A stretch of DNA of 64,000 nucleotides from Massilia aquatica (GTDB lineage: Bacteria; Pseudomonadota; Gammaproteobacteria; Burkholderiales; Burkholderiaceae_D). The position numbers and the translations under genes were made by a program. The stretch is taken from assembly GCF_011682045.1 (NCBI RefSeq), contig NZ_VVIW01000005.1, positions 124,001-188,000 on the forward strand. The letters are read 5' to 3'. The notes below the pieces were generated by a model. That model ran no database searches, was not told the origin of the DNA, and was given only the letters and a program-made list of their open reading frames with translations. Of the stretch, positions 62,790 through 64,000 are shown in pieces (positions within the stretch are counted from its first letter, which is position 1; each line of letters starts with the position of its first letter).

Positions 62790-62797
62790 CGCACCGA
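62778..62797 (+). promoter_or_regulatory. Weaker copy of the envelope-gene motif before the glycine-zipper gene
   Basis: TGCGTACGCTAGCGCACCGA keeps the core GTACG-N4-CGCAC and the trailing CGA of the motif at 45070, 46460 and 49309, but not the TAT start. It overlaps the pdeM stop and is 99 bp before the proposed start at 62877, close to the 94 and 97 bp of two other copies. Confidence 0.4.
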
Positions 62798-62876
62798 CGC
62801 CCCCAGGCGGTCAGCGTAACTTGACGTGACTGCTGGAAATATCCGGCGCCCCTGTCCAACCTCCGAGGAGATCATC

Positions 62877-63971
62877 ATCAAAACTACAACAATATTTTCG
62901 GCCGCGCTCATGGCTGCGGTGCCGCTCTTTTCCCTGGCCGTGGCCGCACCTGCGCACGCGCAGCAATACAACAACGCCGCCGCCTACAACCCGGTGATCC
63001 GCGGTTTCGACGTGGAAGAAGTGCGCAACCTGAAACCGGGCGTGGAGCTGAACTTCAACCTGTACGGCACCCCGGGCGGCCGCGCTACCTTGAGCATCGC
63101 CGGCGCCAACCGCAACCTGAACCTGACCGAAACCGAACCGGGCCAGTATGAAGGCACCTACACCCTCGGCAGCCGCGACAACATTACCGGCCGCAGCGCC
63201 GTGACGGCCAATCTGCGCGTCGGCAACCAGGTCACCAGCGGCGTGCTCAGCGAATCGCTGCTGCGCGATGTCGGCCGCCATCCACGCGACAACATGGGCC
63301 GCGGCGAACGCGCCGCCGATGTGCCGCGCATCGCGCGCTTCGACGTCCAGGCCAATGACGACCTCACGCCCGGCAACGAGCTGGTGTTTTCGGTGTACGG
63401 CACCCCGGGCGCCAAGGTCGACATGGCCATTGCCGGCACCCGCGGCGTGTTCTTCTTGCCAGAAGTTAATCCTGGCGAATACACGGGCGGCTACACGATC
63501 CGCCGCGCCGACCGCATCGCGCCGAACAGCGCTGTGACGGCCAATATGCGCGTGGGCAACCGCGTCTCGACCGCAACCCTGAACAAGCCGCTGCGTCTGG
63601 CCTCGACCACGCCGGTACCGCGCGACGTGCGTTATTGCACCAATTGCGCCACCGTTGACGCGATCAACGTGGTCGAAGTCAATGGCGACGGCAACTATCT
63701 GGGCACCATCGGTGGCGGCGTGGTTGGCGCCGTGCTGGGCAGCCAGGTCGGCAAGGGCAGCGGCCGCACCGCCGCGCAGATCGCCGGCGCCCTGGGCGGG
63801 GCGTATGTGGGCCGCAATATCGAGCGCAATGCCAAGAAAACCCAGCATTACGAAGTGGTGATCCGCTTTGCCAACGGCGGCACCCAGACCGTGACGTATG
63901 AAAACGATCCGGGCCTGCGCGTGGGCGAAAAGGTCAGGATCAGCGATGGCGTGCTGTCGCGCGACCAGTAA
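62877..63971 (+). CDS. Secreted glycine-zipper 2TM domain protein with two OmpA-like-linker repeats
   Basis: About 364 residues. A clean signal peptide (KTTTIFSAALMAAVPLFSLA through to PAHAQ) is followed by two repeats of about 100 residues (VIRGFDVEEVRNLKPGVELN; IARFDVQANDDLTPGNELVF), each with YGTPG. The C-terminus has a glycine zipper (GTIGGGVVGAVLGSQVGKGS) and a small beta domain. The protein is probably periplasmic or outer-membrane associated. The start is unusual: GAGGAG lies 6 bases before an ATC codon at 62877 that gives an ideal signal peptide. A GTG at 62826 would add 17 residues with acidic EE. An internal ATG at 62910 has no ribosome site. Confidence 0.8.
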   Translation: MKTTTIFSAALMAAVPLFSLAVAAPAHAQQYNNAAAYNPVIRGFDVEEVRNLKPGVELNFNLYGTPGGRATLSIAGANRNLNLTETEPGQYEGTYTLGSRDNITGRSAVTANLRVGNQVTSGVLSESLLRDVGRHPRDNMGRGERAADVPRIARFDVQANDDLTPGNELVFSVYGTPGAKVDMAIAGTRGVFFLPEVNPGEYTGGYTIRRADRIAPNSAVTANMRVGNRVSTATLNKPLRLASTTPVPRDVRYCTNCATVDAINVVEVNGDGNYLGTIGGGVVGAVLGSQVGKGSGRTAAQIAGALGGAYVGRNIERNAKKTQHYEVVIRFANGGTQTVTYENDPGLRVGEKVRISDGVLSRDQ

Positions 63972-64000
63972 GCTGGTTTAAGCAAGTTGGTTCAAGCACG

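Overview
The window looks like chromosomal DNA of a high-GC betaproteobacterium, most likely Oxalobacteraceae (Massilia, Duganella or Janthinobacterium group). This is inferred from the gene content: paired cyanophycin synthetases with a cyanophycin-associated ABC transporter and DUF1854 protein, alternating OmpA and DUF3494 genes, an L-arabinose oxidation cluster, and a ligase-associated DNA repair operon. No rRNA, tRNA, prophage or CRISPR array was seen.

Layout. 1-4343 (minus strand): 5' part of a pullulanase lipoprotein, then CdsA and an acyltransferase. 4377-4771: a 200-bp element with perfect 23-bp inverted ends. 4772-12658: cyanophycin block, with cphA and a degenerate paralogue on minus and a divergent ABC transporter plus DUF1854 gene on plus. 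12680-20952: YciI, a PlpD-type patatin/beta-barrel protein, a HipBA toxin-antitoxin with four evenly phased operators, an ERI-1/KapD-like exonuclease, a DUF885 peptidase-like protein and a GT1 glycosyltransferase.

21042-44485: an arabinan/L-arabinose utilisation regulon. It holds a TonB receptor, a GPH symporter, a YtfQRT-YjfF-type ABC importer, GH51 and three GH43 enzymes, a mutarotase, and the whole oxidative route: SDR dehydrogenase, SMP-30 lactonase, arabonate dehydratase, FAH-fold AraD1 and ketoglutarate semialdehyde dehydrogenase. A LysR regulator closes it. Three promoters in this block share an 18-bp palindrome, an A-tract, a -35 and a -10 at identical spacing. A similar palindrome precedes the LysR gene. 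A RES-type toxin-antitoxin pair sits inside the cluster on the opposite strand.

44505-51985: a thioesterase, then an OmpA / ice-binding-like / OmpA / ice-binding-like / OmpA array. Its three transcription units each carry the same upstream 20-bp motif. The motif recurs in weaker form before the glycine-zipper gene at the right end.

52236-62789: DNA repair genes: a UvrA2-like ATPase, RecQ, and the four-gene ligase-associated set (MBL exonuclease, ATP-dependent ligase, DEXH helicase, PdeM). A 40-residue membrane protein is encoded on the minus strand between UvrA2 and RecQ. The window ends with a secreted glycine-zipper protein that may begin with a non-canonical ATC codon.
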